DNA of 64,000 nt. Source: Streptomyces sp. CMB-StM0423. Its GTDB lineage: Bacteria > Actinomycetota > Actinomycetes > Streptomycetales > Streptomycetaceae. Location: positions 2,358,501 to 2,422,500 of the forward strand of contig NZ_CP025407.1 of assembly GCF_002847285.1 (NCBI RefSeq). The letters are read 5' to 3'. This document shows, one piece after another, positions 17,751 to 26,042 of the stretch (its first letter is position 1; each line of letters starts with the position of its first letter). The position numbers and the translations under genes are program-made. The notes below the pieces were generated by a model. The model had not been told where the DNA came from, did not search any database, and worked only from the letters and a program-made list of their open reading frames with translations.

Positions 17751-18502
17751 CCGCCGCCGACACCCGGCTGTTCGACGTGCCGACGCCGGTCGAGCGGCTG
17801 CTTCACCTCGCCGGCCAGTACACCCGGCACAACGACATGCTCGACCTCCTGGCGGCCGAGCCGGACCCGGGCGCCGCGCCCGGCGACGACGCGCTCGCAG
17901 GTTCCGCGCAGCAGCTCGCGTACGACACCCGTACCGCGATCACCGCGATCCGGGCAGAGCGGCTCTACGCGAGCACAGAGATGACCGAGATCCTGGCGCG
18001 GCTGGGCCAGCTTGCCTACCTCAGCCACGCATCGGCCGGCCACGACGTCCGCACCGCACGTGACCTGACCGCCCTGGCGGCCGACGCCTCGGTGGGCTGC
18101 GCGGCGGCGCTGGCCGTCGAGATGCGCCGCCGCGGGGCGATGGCGACCGCCCCGGATGACCGGCTGAGCGCCGAGCGGCGCACCGCACTTGCGGAGATCG
18201 CCCGCGGACACGTCACGGTCAGCATCCTCTTCGACCGCGAGCGCGCCCAGTCCCGCCGGCACAACCGTGTCCGGCTGAGCACCCTGCGAGCCCTCGAAAA
18301 ACACCACCTCACCGGCCGCGACCCCGGCTCCGCGCCTGCCACTTACATCGGCGGCCCGCCCCAGGACCGTTTCCGCCTCACCCCCGCAGGCATCACCGCG
18401 CTGGCCTCCGTCATCGCACTACCCCCACCTCCACGGCGGACTTCACCGGGGGCGGCTCTGCGACCCGCGCCCGCGCGCCCACCTCCCGTCCGAAGCCACT
18501 GA
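17747..18502 (+). CDS. Helical protein with C-terminal winged-helix module (A')
   Basis: ATG start overlapping the previous stop; 251 residues. It is a paralogue of 13994: VERLLHLAGQYTRHNDMLDL at the N-terminus, a helical middle (EILARLGQLAYLSHASAGHD), then the shared winged-helix unit (LSAERRTALAEIARGHVTV, VRLSTLRALEKHHLTGR, RFRLTPAGITAL) and a Pro/Arg tail. With 18524 it forms a second A-B pair like 13994/14884. Role unknown. Confidence 0.6.
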   Translation: MTAADTRLFDVPTPVERLLHLAGQYTRHNDMLDLLAAEPDPGAAPGDDALAGSAQQLAYDTRTAITAIRAERLYASTEMTEILARLGQLAYLSHASAGHDVRTARDLTALAADASVGCAAALAVEMRRRGAMATAPDDRLSAERRTALAEIARGHVTVSILFDRERAQSRRHNRVRLSTLRALEKHHLTGRDPGSAPATYIGGPPQDRFRLTPAGITALASVIALPPPPRRTSPGAALRPAPARPPPVRSH

Positions 18503-18523
18503 CCCGGAAGGAACACCGCTTCC

Positions 18524-19084
18524 GTGACCACCTCCGACCTCACTCACCACATGGCCCAACTGCACACTATGTCCCGGGACTTCGCGGAACTCGGCACGCA
18601 AGTCCGGGAAGTCGAATGCGCTCCCGGCACCGATGCGCTGCGCGCCATCAGCCCGCTGGTGATCAAGGGCCACCAGCTCGCCGACGCCGTCCTCACCCAC
18701 CTGAACGCCCTCGACGCCGGGTCCATCACCAAGGTCGCCGGCAGCCGCGACGCTCTGCACGGCATCGCCACGGTCGTGTCCTCCGCCGCCGTCGCCGTCC
18801 AGGACCTGACCAGCGCCCTGGCCGCCAACGACTTCACCGGCCAGGAATCCCCGGGAGTCCCGGAACCGACGGACTCCATACGCGCGCACCGCCGTTCCAC
18901 CGCGGCGAAGGAGTTGTCCGGCCATATGACCGACGCCGCACACCAGCTGGACCTGACCGGAATCCTGTGCATGTACGTGGCGGGCACCATGAAATCGCAC
19001 CTCGCCGAGGCGCAGGCCCCGACCGCGACACCCACACCGCAAATCCCGGCCGAGAAACGTGCCTCCAGCCCGGGGCGGCGCTGA
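18524..19084 (+). CDS. Short paralogue (B') without winged-helix module
   Basis: GTG start with a GGAAGGAA box; 186 residues. It matches the N-terminal helical domain of 14884 segment by segment (MAQLHTMSRDFAELGTQVRE, DALRAISPLVIKGHQLADAV, LCMYVAGTMKSHLAEAQ) but ends where that protein has its winged-helix unit, replaced by a 25-residue tail. A strong terminator follows, so this ends the operon. The lost module suggests a different binding partner or loss of DNA binding. Confidence 0.6.
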   Translation: MTTSDLTHHMAQLHTMSRDFAELGTQVREVECAPGTDALRAISPLVIKGHQLADAVLTHLNALDAGSITKVAGSRDALHGIATVVSSAAVAVQDLTSALAANDFTGQESPGVPEPTDSIRAHRRSTAAKELSGHMTDAAHQLDLTGILCMYVAGTMKSHLAEAQAPTATPTPQIPAEKRASSPGRR

Positions 19085-19159
19085 ACCGCACACGCCAGCC
19101 GTAGCGGGACCCTCCGCCTCGGTTCCGGATACTCCGTCCCGCAGCGCCGACGGTTCGGC

Positions 19160-19196
19160 ACCAACCCCGGCGGGTCACGCGCCCGCCGGGGTTGGT
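19160..19196 (+). terminator. Strong intrinsic terminator
   Basis: A perfect 15-bp inverted repeat (arm begins ACCAACCCCGG) with a 7-base loop, followed by TTCTC. It separates the operon ending at 19084 from the genes starting at 19232. Confidence 0.75.
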
Positions 19197-19231
19197 TCTC
19201 ATCCCCAAACTGAAAATTCCACTGGAGCACG

Positions 19232-19831
19232 GTGTCTTTTCTGTATGTCCCCGACGTGTTCATCGGATCCACCGACGACGCGCACACCTTCGTCGTCATC
19301 AACCGCCGCATCCCCGACGCCGACCGGATGCTGGCCGAGGCCGGGTTCCAGGCACGCGAGCACCACGGTCGCACCCTCTATGTCCTGCCGCCGGCCACGG
19401 CTCAGAGTTCGCACGAACGCGCCGGAGCCATCATGTACGGGCTTCTGGCCCACACTCACGACCTGATCGATTTCTCCTGGACGACGCTCTGGAGCCCCGA
19501 TCGTCCCGTAAGCAATCCGGACCTCCACTTCCGGTTCAGCGACAACACCGTCTCGGTGACAGCCAAGAGCGCCACGGCCCGCTCCATTCTGGAACAGCAC
19601 CACTTCATCCCGATGGCAGACGGCGCGTCCTACCGCCCGCCGGACAAGCTGAGCAAACGCGGTCTGATCAGCGCCGTCACCCTGACCGACGGGCACGCCC
19701 ACGCCCACGGACTGGATGTCCGCATCAGCCTCGGCATCCCCACACTGGCCGACATCCCGGCCGCACCCCACGGCCAGTCGTCCGACATCGCCGCACCGCC
19801 AGCAACTCCGCGCCCACGCCGAACCCGTTGA
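19232..19831 (+). CDS. Hypothetical protein, element family
   Basis: GTG start with GGAGC ten bases upstream; 199 residues. Mixed alpha/beta sequence with a DADRMLAEAGFQAREHHGRT segment and a later ARSILEQHHFIPMADGASY segment, i.e. two copies of a helix-turn-strand unit also seen in the products at 548 and 6734. A Pro/Arg tail ends it. First gene after the terminator and just upstream of the PP-loop gene; it may share that transcript. Not recognised. Confidence 0.55.
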   Translation: MSFLYVPDVFIGSTDDAHTFVVINRRIPDADRMLAEAGFQAREHHGRTLYVLPPATAQSSHERAGAIMYGLLAHTHDLIDFSWTTLWSPDRPVSNPDLHFRFSDNTVSVTAKSATARSILEQHHFIPMADGASYRPPDKLSKRGLISAVTLTDGHAHAHGLDVRISLGIPTLADIPAAPHGQSSDIAAPPATPRPRRTR

Positions 19832-19907
19832 TCCCACCCGACGCTCCCGCTCCCCTGCCTGCCCACCAACAACGCGCCACCCTATTTCCCCGTCTTCAGG
19901 ACAGACC

Positions 19908-20816
19908 ATTTCAGATCAGCCCCGATTCCGCGTCCTTTCCCTCGGCGCCGGAGTTCAGTCCAGCACCCTCCTCGCCCTTTCCGCCGAAGGGATCCTCCCG
20001 AAGGTCGACTACGCCATATTCGCCGACACCGGATGGGAACCGAAAGCCGTCTACGCCCATCTCGACCGTCTGGAGCAAGACATCGCCAAGCCCTCCGGGA
20101 TACCGCTACTGCGTGTCTCGTCCGGGAACATCCGCGAAGATGCCCTCGACCCGCATCACCGATTCGCGTCCATGCCCCTCCACATCCTCAACAAGGACGG
20201 GCGCCCCGGCATGACCCGAAGACAATGCACCGGCGAATACAAGATAAAACCGATCAAGCAGAAGGTCCGCGAGCTACTCGGCTACCCCTACCCCGCTCGC
20301 ATCCCCAAGGGGGTGTTCGTCGAGCAGTGGGTGGGCATCTCCACCGACGAGTTCCACCGGGCCAAGGATGCCGACGTCAAGTACATGCGCAACCTCCACC
20401 CGCTGCTGGACCTGGACTGGACCAGAGCAGACTGCACCCGATACCTGACCTCACTCGGCCTCGCCGGGACACCGAAATCGAGCTGCCTGGGATGCCCCTT
20501 CCACGGCAACGCACAATGGAGGCACATCAGGGACAACTCCCCGGATGAGTGGGCGGACGTCGTCGAGTTCGACGCGGCCATCCGCAACGGCAACGCCCGC
20601 GCCAACGCCGGCGGAAACCAACTGCTCGGCGAGGCGTTTCTGCACCGCTCCCGCCTGCCGCTCGATCAGGCCCCGATCGATCACGTCACCGCAGCCGAAC
20701 GAGCAGCGCTCAGCGCGAGCGAGGCCGAAAGGCTGGAGAACGGTGTCGTGGACGGCTGCTCACCCTGGGCGTGCCGCGGCGACGCCGCGCAGGACGACTT
20801 CGATCTGGCCGCGTGA
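19908..20816 (+). CDS. PP-loop, PAPS-reductase-like protein
   Basis: 302 residues from ATT 19908, which follows an AGGA box by five bases; no canonical start is well placed. The PP-loop SLGAGVQSS near residue 10 and FADTGWEPKAV match the PAPS-reductase/ATP-pyrophosphatase fold that activates substrates as adenylates. Cysteines at RRQCTGEYK (about 107), SSCLGCPFHG (about 191-196) and DGCSPWACRG (about 281-287) could hold a metal or Fe-S cluster. DndC of DNA phosphorothioation is a distant member of the same superfamily. Overlap with the DNA methyltransferase gene suggests a nucleic-acid substrate rather than sulfate assimilation. The substrate is inferred. Confidence 0.7.
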   Translation: MSDQPRFRVLSLGAGVQSSTLLALSAEGILPKVDYAIFADTGWEPKAVYAHLDRLEQDIAKPSGIPLLRVSSGNIREDALDPHHRFASMPLHILNKDGRPGMTRRQCTGEYKIKPIKQKVRELLGYPYPARIPKGVFVEQWVGISTDEFHRAKDADVKYMRNLHPLLDLDWTRADCTRYLTSLGLAGTPKSSCLGCPFHGNAQWRHIRDNSPDEWADVVEFDAAIRNGNARANAGGNQLLGEAFLHRSRLPLDQAPIDHVTAAERAALSASEAERLENGVVDGCSPWACRGDAAQDDFDLAA

Positions 20817-22063
20817 TCCTCGACCTCTTCGCGGGACCAGGAGGCTGGAGCCAGGCAACAAGCGTCCTCGGCGTACGGGACGTCGGATTGGAATGGGACG
20901 CATGGGCCTGCCGGACCCGCACCGCCGCCGGGCACCTGACCGTCCGCACCGACGTCGCGGCGTACCCGACATGGCCGTTCCCCGGCCGGACACACGGGCT
21001 GATCGCTTCCCCGCCGTGCCAGGCGTGGAGCATCGCCGGTAAGCGACTTGGCCTGGTGGACCAGCCGCTGGTCCACCAGGCGGTCGAGGATCTCGCCGCC
21101 GGCCGCGACACCAGAGCCCGACTGCTGTCCGCCTGTCGTGATGAGCGCTCCCTGCTGGCCGCCGAGCCGATGCGCTACCTGCACGCCCTGAACACGGTCG
21201 GCGAGCCCGAGTGGATCGCGATGGAGGAGGTCCCCCACGTCCTTCCGCTGTGGCAGCAGTACGCGGCGATCCTGCGCGCCTGGGGCTACTCGGTATGGGC
21301 GGGCATCCTCAACGCCGCGGACTACGGGGTGCCGCAGACGAGAAGGCGGGCCGTTCTGCTGGCCTCCCGGGTGCGTACGGCGCATCCGCCTGCGCCGACG
21401 CATGCGCAAGCCGCTGAGCCGGAGTCGCTGTTCGGCCCGGGCCGCGCCCGCTGGGTCAGCATGGCCCAGGCCCTCGGGTGGGGCGCGACCGACCGGCCCG
21501 TTCCCACCGTCTGCGCCGGCGGGGGACCCGGCGGCGGCCCGGAACCGTTTCCTTCCGGCTCCCGTAAGACCCTCACCGACGCCCGCAAGCGCGGCACCTG
21601 GACACACCCCGCCGACGACGGCGCCACCTCCCCCGGCCGTCGCGGTGGAGGGCCGGCGTGGTGCCACGAGGCCGGCGACAGCCGTGCCGTCTCGGCTGCC
21701 GCGCCGGGCGGGCGGGCACGTCGCTGGTCGTGGTCCCTGCGCAGCAACAACCAGGCCCACGCCACCACCCGGACGATCGACGAGCCCGCCGGCACGCTGT
21801 TCTTCGGACACCGCGCGAACGAATGCACCTGGGTCGCCACCCCCTCTGACGCCGGGGATACCGCCGCGCCGGAGCCGATCCGCATCGGGGTCCGCGAGGC
21901 CGGCGTGCTGCAGACCTTCCCCGCCAACTACCCCTGGGCCGGCAACAAGGGCCAGCAGTTCTCCCAGATCGGCAACGCCGTCCCACCGCTCCTCGCGGGA
22001 CATCTCCTCGCCCCGCACCTCGGCGCCACCCTCGACCCCGACGACTTCACCCTCGCCGCCTGA
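20813..22063 (+). CDS. DNA (cytosine-5) methyltransferase
   Basis: GTG start overlapping the previous stop (GTGA); 416 residues. C5-methyltransferase motifs are in order: I LDLFAGPGGWS at the start, IV SPPCQAWS near residue 69 with the catalytic Cys, VI variant MEEVP, VIII QTRRRAV near 175, and X GNAVPPLLA near 386. It would methylate cytosine in DNA using S-adenosylmethionine. A glycine- and charge-rich stretch between VIII and X is the target-recognition region. No restriction enzyme is visible nearby, so self-protection against host restriction is one likely role. Confidence 0.85.
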   Translation: MILDLFAGPGGWSQATSVLGVRDVGLEWDAWACRTRTAAGHLTVRTDVAAYPTWPFPGRTHGLIASPPCQAWSIAGKRLGLVDQPLVHQAVEDLAAGRDTRARLLSACRDERSLLAAEPMRYLHALNTVGEPEWIAMEEVPHVLPLWQQYAAILRAWGYSVWAGILNAADYGVPQTRRRAVLLASRVRTAHPPAPTHAQAAEPESLFGPGRARWVSMAQALGWGATDRPVPTVCAGGGPGGGPEPFPSGSRKTLTDARKRGTWTHPADDGATSPGRRGGGPAWCHEAGDSRAVSAAAPGGRARRWSWSLRSNNQAHATTRTIDEPAGTLFFGHRANECTWVATPSDAGDTAAPEPIRIGVREAGVLQTFPANYPWAGNKGQQFSQIGNAVPPLLAGHLLAPHLGATLDPDDFTLAA

Positions 22064-23181
22064 TGCCCCACGCCCCCGAACCCGACGAAGACGACCTCGC
22101 CCCCATCGCACCGCCCCAGCCCGTGTTCCACGCCGAGCAGGCCCTCCTCGGAGCCCTCCTGTTCGACCCACGCCGTCTGGACGACGTGCGCGGCATCGCC
22201 GCCGACTCGTTCTCCACCGCCGCACACACCGCCCTGTACACCGCGATCACCACCCTGCCCCGGCCCGACCCCGCCGAACACGCGAAGAACACCACGTGGC
22301 TCGACCGCGTACTCGCCACGAGCCGGGAACAGGCGCGCGGGCTGACCGCCTCCTACCTGCACACCCTCATCCACCTCTGCCCCCGCCCCGGCCACGCCCC
22401 CGCCTATGCCCGCATGGTCGAGGCCGAGCACGCCCGCCGCCGCCTGCACACGGCCGCCGACCGCCTCGTCCACACCGTCCACGACGTCTCCCTCCCCCAC
22501 CCCGTCCAGACGGTGCTCGCCGAAGCCGACGCCCTCGCCGCGGTCGTGGACGACATCGCGAACCGCTTCCCGCCCCGGGCAGGCGTACGGCCCCGCACCG
22601 CAGCACCGCCGCGGGGCGCAGTGCCCGGCCACACGGAGGGCGTCGAGGAGGAGCAGATACTGCTCGCCACCGCCACGGCCCACCCCTCCGACATCGAAGC
22701 CGTCCGGTGGCTGCTCCCCGAAGACCTCACCCTGCCGCTGCACACCGGCCTGTGGCAGTGCATCACCGCCCTGGCCCGACGCCACGAACCCGTCGACCCC
22801 GTCACCGTCTTGTGGGAGGCACAGCAGCGCGGCCTGCTGGACGACGGCAGCGAACCGAGCGAGGTCCTGCGCCTGCTGGCCGAACCCGCCGGTTCCGTCG
22901 AGCACTGGGCCGAGCGAGTCCTACAGCGCTCCCTCTTGGCCACAGCCGAACACACCGGCCGATGCATCGCCGCGTACGCCGGCGACCCGGCGGCCAGCCC
23001 GTTCCAACTCGTCGTCGGAGCCCGCCGCGCCCTCGCCGACATCGCCACCGTCCGCACCCGCTGGCAGCACGCCACCACACCCGCCCCACCACAGCGGAGG
23101 CGACCGGCGTCCACCACTCGCGCCGGGCCGCCAACCACCACGCCAGCGCAAGCCACACGGGGCACATGGTCAACCCGATAA
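22063..23181 (+). CDS. DnaB-helicase N-terminal-domain protein
   Basis: ATG start with a TGATG overlap; 372 residues. It has two copies of the DnaB N-terminal helical domain: FHAEQALLGALLFDPRRLDD with SFSTAAHTALYTAITTL, and EEEQILLATATAHPSDIEAV with LPLHTGLWQCITALARR. No RecA-type helicase domain follows. In DnaB this domain binds primase and the helicase collar, so this protein probably helps replication of the element. Coupling with the methyltransferase and PP-loop genes makes a three-gene unit. Confidence 0.7.
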   Translation: MPHAPEPDEDDLAPIAPPQPVFHAEQALLGALLFDPRRLDDVRGIAADSFSTAAHTALYTAITTLPRPDPAEHAKNTTWLDRVLATSREQARGLTASYLHTLIHLCPRPGHAPAYARMVEAEHARRRLHTAADRLVHTVHDVSLPHPVQTVLAEADALAAVVDDIANRFPPRAGVRPRTAAPPRGAVPGHTEGVEEEQILLATATAHPSDIEAVRWLLPEDLTLPLHTGLWQCITALARRHEPVDPVTVLWEAQQRGLLDDGSEPSEVLRLLAEPAGSVEHWAERVLQRSLLATAEHTGRCIAAYAGDPAASPFQLVVGARRALADIATVRTRWQHATTPAPPQRRRPASTTRAGPPTTTPAQATRGTWSTR

Positions 23182-23254
23182 CCCCTCGCGTACACCGCCT
23201 GGCCATGCCCCGAGGGCCTGGCCACCGACGGAGAGAAACGAGACGGGGCTCCCG

Positions 23255-23430
23255 GTCTCAAGCCAGAGCAGGTCCCTGCCGAAGTCTGTAGGGACCAGGT
23301 CGGTCGGCCTCGGGTGCTCACTTGGCCTGCACGTCGTGACGGATGAACTCCGCTGGAGATACAGATCAGGCGCAGACCGCCCCCAGGACCTGGGGCGCGG
23401 CCGTAACTTCTGGCCGACCACGCACCCCCG
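23255..23430 (-). pseudogene. Decayed fragment of a DUF5655-type gene
   Basis: The + strand here runs parallel to about 28420-28600 inside the intact gene at 28004: shared blocks include CTGCCGAAG, GACCAGGTCG, TGCACGTCGT, AGATCAG and AGGACCTGGG in the same order and spacing. Many small indels break the frame. Recognised by eye only. Confidence 0.5.
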
Positions 23431-23674
23431 AAATTACATAGACACGTCAACTCTGCATTGTTCGCCGAGCTGACGCCAGCCCCAAGTCACCATGTCCCAG
23501 AACCGCCACGGTTCAAGTCCGGCCATTCTTCACCCCGATCAGCATCCGGACAGACACTTACCCGTTGATCTTATTAATGATCTCCTGCGAGGCAGGAACA
23601 CCCTTTCGAGGGACACCGCTCAAGCCCTCCCTCGGCATAGAATCATGACCATTCTCACACTCCGTGAAAATCTC

Positions 23675-23686
23675 ACTCCGGAGTGA
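23675..23686. promoter_or_regulatory. Palindrome upstream of DUF397/XRE genes
   Basis: A perfect 12-bp palindrome (CACTCC joined to GGAGTG) lies about 80 bases before the DUF397 start. A related half (CACTCCGTGAAAAT) occurs 16 bases earlier. This is a candidate operator for the XRE regulator. Confidence 0.35.
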
Positions 23687-23766
23687 AAACTCACGTGGGT
23701 GTGTCCAGCTGAGGCAGCGCGGCGGTGAAGCATCACCGCTGGCCACGGGCGGAAGGCAGGCACAGG

Positions 23767-24003
23767 ATGGGCAAGTGGGAAAACGGCATCGCGGCCGACC
23801 AGATCCTCGGGGCGCGGTGGCAGAAGGCCAAGTCCAGCGATGCATTGAACGACTGCATCGAAGTCGCACGTCTCACTCAGAACGAATACGCCATCCGCAA
23901 CTCGCGCTTCCCCGACGGACCGGCACTCATCTACACACAGGCCGAGTTCGACGCGTTCGTCGATGGCGTAGGCAAGGGGGAGTTCAGCAACATGCCTGTC
24001 TAA
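23767..24003 (+). CDS. DUF397-type small protein
   Basis: ATG start; 78 residues. ARWQKAKSSDALNDCIEVAR followed by YAIRNSRFPDGPALIYTQAE and FDAFVDGVGKGEF fits the DUF397 family, small proteins that pair with XRE/DUF5753 regulators and modulate development or antibiotic production in Streptomyces. Usually the regulator gene comes first; here the small gene precedes it by 90 bases. Confidence 0.75.
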   Translation: MGKWENGIAADQILGARWQKAKSSDALNDCIEVARLTQNEYAIRNSRFPDGPALIYTQAEFDAFVDGVGKGEFSNMPV

Positions 24004-24093
24004 AAACGCGCGGGCAGCGCTTGCTCTCAGCCCAGCGGACTGTCCATCCTGGGGTGCGCGACGCGAAGCCGTCGTTCACCGCGAGGAGTTCGG

Positions 24094-25047
24094 ATGTCCA
24101 TTCAGGTTCTGACCCTGGTAGGCCGGGAGGGGGAGACGCCCCCTGCCACGCCGAAGGCCGCAGCACAGCTCATCGGGGCTCTGCTGCGGCATCTGCGTAT
24201 CCAGAGCGGGCTGACGCTGGAACAGGTGGCCGCCCACAACATCCCGTACATTGGTTCCCTCGCCACGTTGCAGCGGTGCGAGAAGGTCACCACGAGGCTG
24301 CTCAAGGAGGAGCGCGTCTACGCCCTGCTGCGCTTCTACGACGCTCCTGCTGAGATCCGCCAGGAGGTGGAGACGTTGTTGCAGCAGTCCCGCGGTGAGC
24401 AGTGGTGGACCCACTTCTCCGACGTCGCTGGCGACATCATGGTCGGTCTGCTAGCCCTTGAGACCCAGTCCAAGGTGATCAAGACGTGCCACCAACTCCT
24501 CATCCCCGGCATGCTCCAGACCGCCGGCTACGCCTGGGCGGTGATGGAGAACTTCTACGACACCTACCCGGACCCGGCGAAGCGGGAGAAGAACCGAGCG
24601 GCCATGAAGCGGCGTCTGGAGCTGCGGCAGCGCCGCCAGCACCTGCTCGACCAGCATGACGCGCCCGAGTATTCCGCGGTGATCTTTGAGCAGGCTGTAA
24701 GGGCGGCGCTGGGCGGCAAGCTGGCGATGCGCGAGCAGTTGCGGCATCTGCACAACTTCGCCGAGAACAAGCCCAACGTGCACATCCGTATCCTGCCGTC
24801 CTCCGTCACGCAGTCGAAGCTGCCCGCCCATCCGGCGATGACGCTGTTCAAGCCGCACGACAGCGCGTCCGGACGGACGATCTATCTGGAAGACATGAAC
24901 CGCGGCGGCACCTTCTTCGCCGCGGACGACGTGGAGGTCTACCAAGCGTCGATCGACGAGTTGTGGGGCGAGACGCTGTCGAAGCAGGAGACCCTGGATC
25001 TGCTTCTGGAGTGCATCGCCGAACTGTCCGGCAGTCCCGCAGAGTAG
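24094..25047 (+). CDS. XRE-family regulator with DUF5753 domain
   Basis: ATG start with a GAGGAG box; 317 residues. The N-terminal helix-turn-helix (LIGALLRHLRIQSGLTLEQ) at about residues 25-80 is followed by the DUF5753 sensor region (residues about 110-310) with IPGMLQTAGYAWAVM, RRQHLLDQHDAPEYSAVI and EDMNRGGTFFAADDVEVY. It is the usual regulator of DUF397 partners. The stop abuts the stop of the convergent methyltransferase with no gap. Confidence 0.85.
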   Translation: MSIQVLTLVGREGETPPATPKAAAQLIGALLRHLRIQSGLTLEQVAAHNIPYIGSLATLQRCEKVTTRLLKEERVYALLRFYDAPAEIRQEVETLLQQSRGEQWWTHFSDVAGDIMVGLLALETQSKVIKTCHQLLIPGMLQTAGYAWAVMENFYDTYPDPAKREKNRAAMKRRLELRQRRQHLLDQHDAPEYSAVIFEQAVRAALGGKLAMREQLRHLHNFAENKPNVHIRILPSSVTQSKLPAHPAMTLFKPHDSASGRTIYLEDMNRGGTFFAADDVEVYQASIDELWGETLSKQETLDLLLECIAELSGSPAE

Positions 25048-25845
25048 TTACGTGATCCGTGCCACGGCGCCGAACTCGATCCACTCCGGGTCCGGGTCCC
25101 TCTGGCGCGGTGCCAAGTCACTGTCCGGCAGCCAGCGAGAAACCTCGACGGGCCCTGGCGTCTCCAGCACCTCCAGGTGCTCGAAATACCGCTCTACCTC
25201 CTCTAGCGACCGGACGCGACCCCACTTATCGCCGGTGGCTTGACGCATGAACTCCGTTACCTGGTGCCGAAGATCAGGGTCACTGCTCGCCAACTGCGAG
25301 ATCACCATGTAGCTACCGGGAGGCAGCCGGCGGGCGACCCTGTTCACCAGCGCCCACGGATCATCACCATCAGGGATGCAGTGCAAAACGCTTACGAACA
25401 AGGCCGCTACGGGCTGCTCGTCCCGCAGTAGGCGTCTGACTTCCCCGCTCCTGAAGATCGCCTCCGTGTCGCGCATGTCCGCGCCCAGGACGGCCGTCGT
25501 CTCCGGATCCTCCGCCAGCATCATGCGGCCATAACTGAGGACATCGGGATCATTGTCGAGGTAGACCACTTCACTGGCCTCGTCGACCTCCTGCGCCACC
25601 TGGTGAACATTCGGACGGGTCGGCAGGCCGGAGCCGTGGTCGAGGAATCGGCGCACGCCGCACTGACGGGCGAGATACCGGACCGCACGAACAAGGAACG
25701 CCCTGTTTACTAGCGCTAACTCACGTGTACTGGGGGCAAGGCGCAGCAATTCATGGCATGCCTCCCGGTCGACGATGTAATTGTCCGTGCCGCCGAGGAG
25801 GTGGTCATACATTCTGGCAACGCTGGGTTTGCTGGTATCAACGAT
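25048..25845 (-). CDS. SAM-dependent methyltransferase (Methyltransf_19)
   Basis: Motifs MYDHLLGGTDNYIVDREAC, FLDHGSGLPT (SAM-binding) and VYLDNDPDVLSYGRMML, then ERYFEHLEVLETPGPVEVS, identify the DUF574/Methyltransf_19 group common in Streptomyces. From ATG 25812 it has 254 residues, but family members carry about ten residues before MYDHLL. These are present (VDTSKPSVAR) and follow an ATC at 25845 that has a GGGGAG box five bases upstream. The likely start is therefore the non-canonical ATC. Substrate unknown. It often neighbours XRE/DUF397 pairs. Confidence 0.8.
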   Translation of the reverse strand: MVDTSKPSVARMYDHLLGGTDNYIVDREACHELLRLAPSTRELALVNRAFLVRAVRYLARQCGVRRFLDHGSGLPTRPNVHQVAQEVDEASEVVYLDNDPDVLSYGRMMLAEDPETTAVLGADMRDTEAIFRSGEVRRLLRDEQPVAALFVSVLHCIPDGDDPWALVNRVARRLPPGSYMVISQLASSDPDLRHQVTEFMRQATGDKWGRVRSLEEVERYFEHLEVLETPGPVEVSRWLPDSDLAPRQRDPDPEWIEFGAVARIT

Positions 25846-26042
25846 GGGCTGCTCCCCGGGCTACAGTTCCCCGCGTCTACCTGCGCTGACACGGCGCATC
25901 GATGGTGCTTCCATGCTAGGGGAGTTGCTCGCACGTTTGCTACCGGCAACCATCATCGGGCGATGCACCTTCGAATGGTATAGGCGCTCTTACGTCGTTT
26001 GATGCCCCGGCGCACAACAAACGGCATTCGACGGTGTCATAT

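Noticed and set aside
1..23200. An integrase or replication initiator for the left element
   Set aside because: None could be found by motif in this range; these genes are presumably outside the window or lost.
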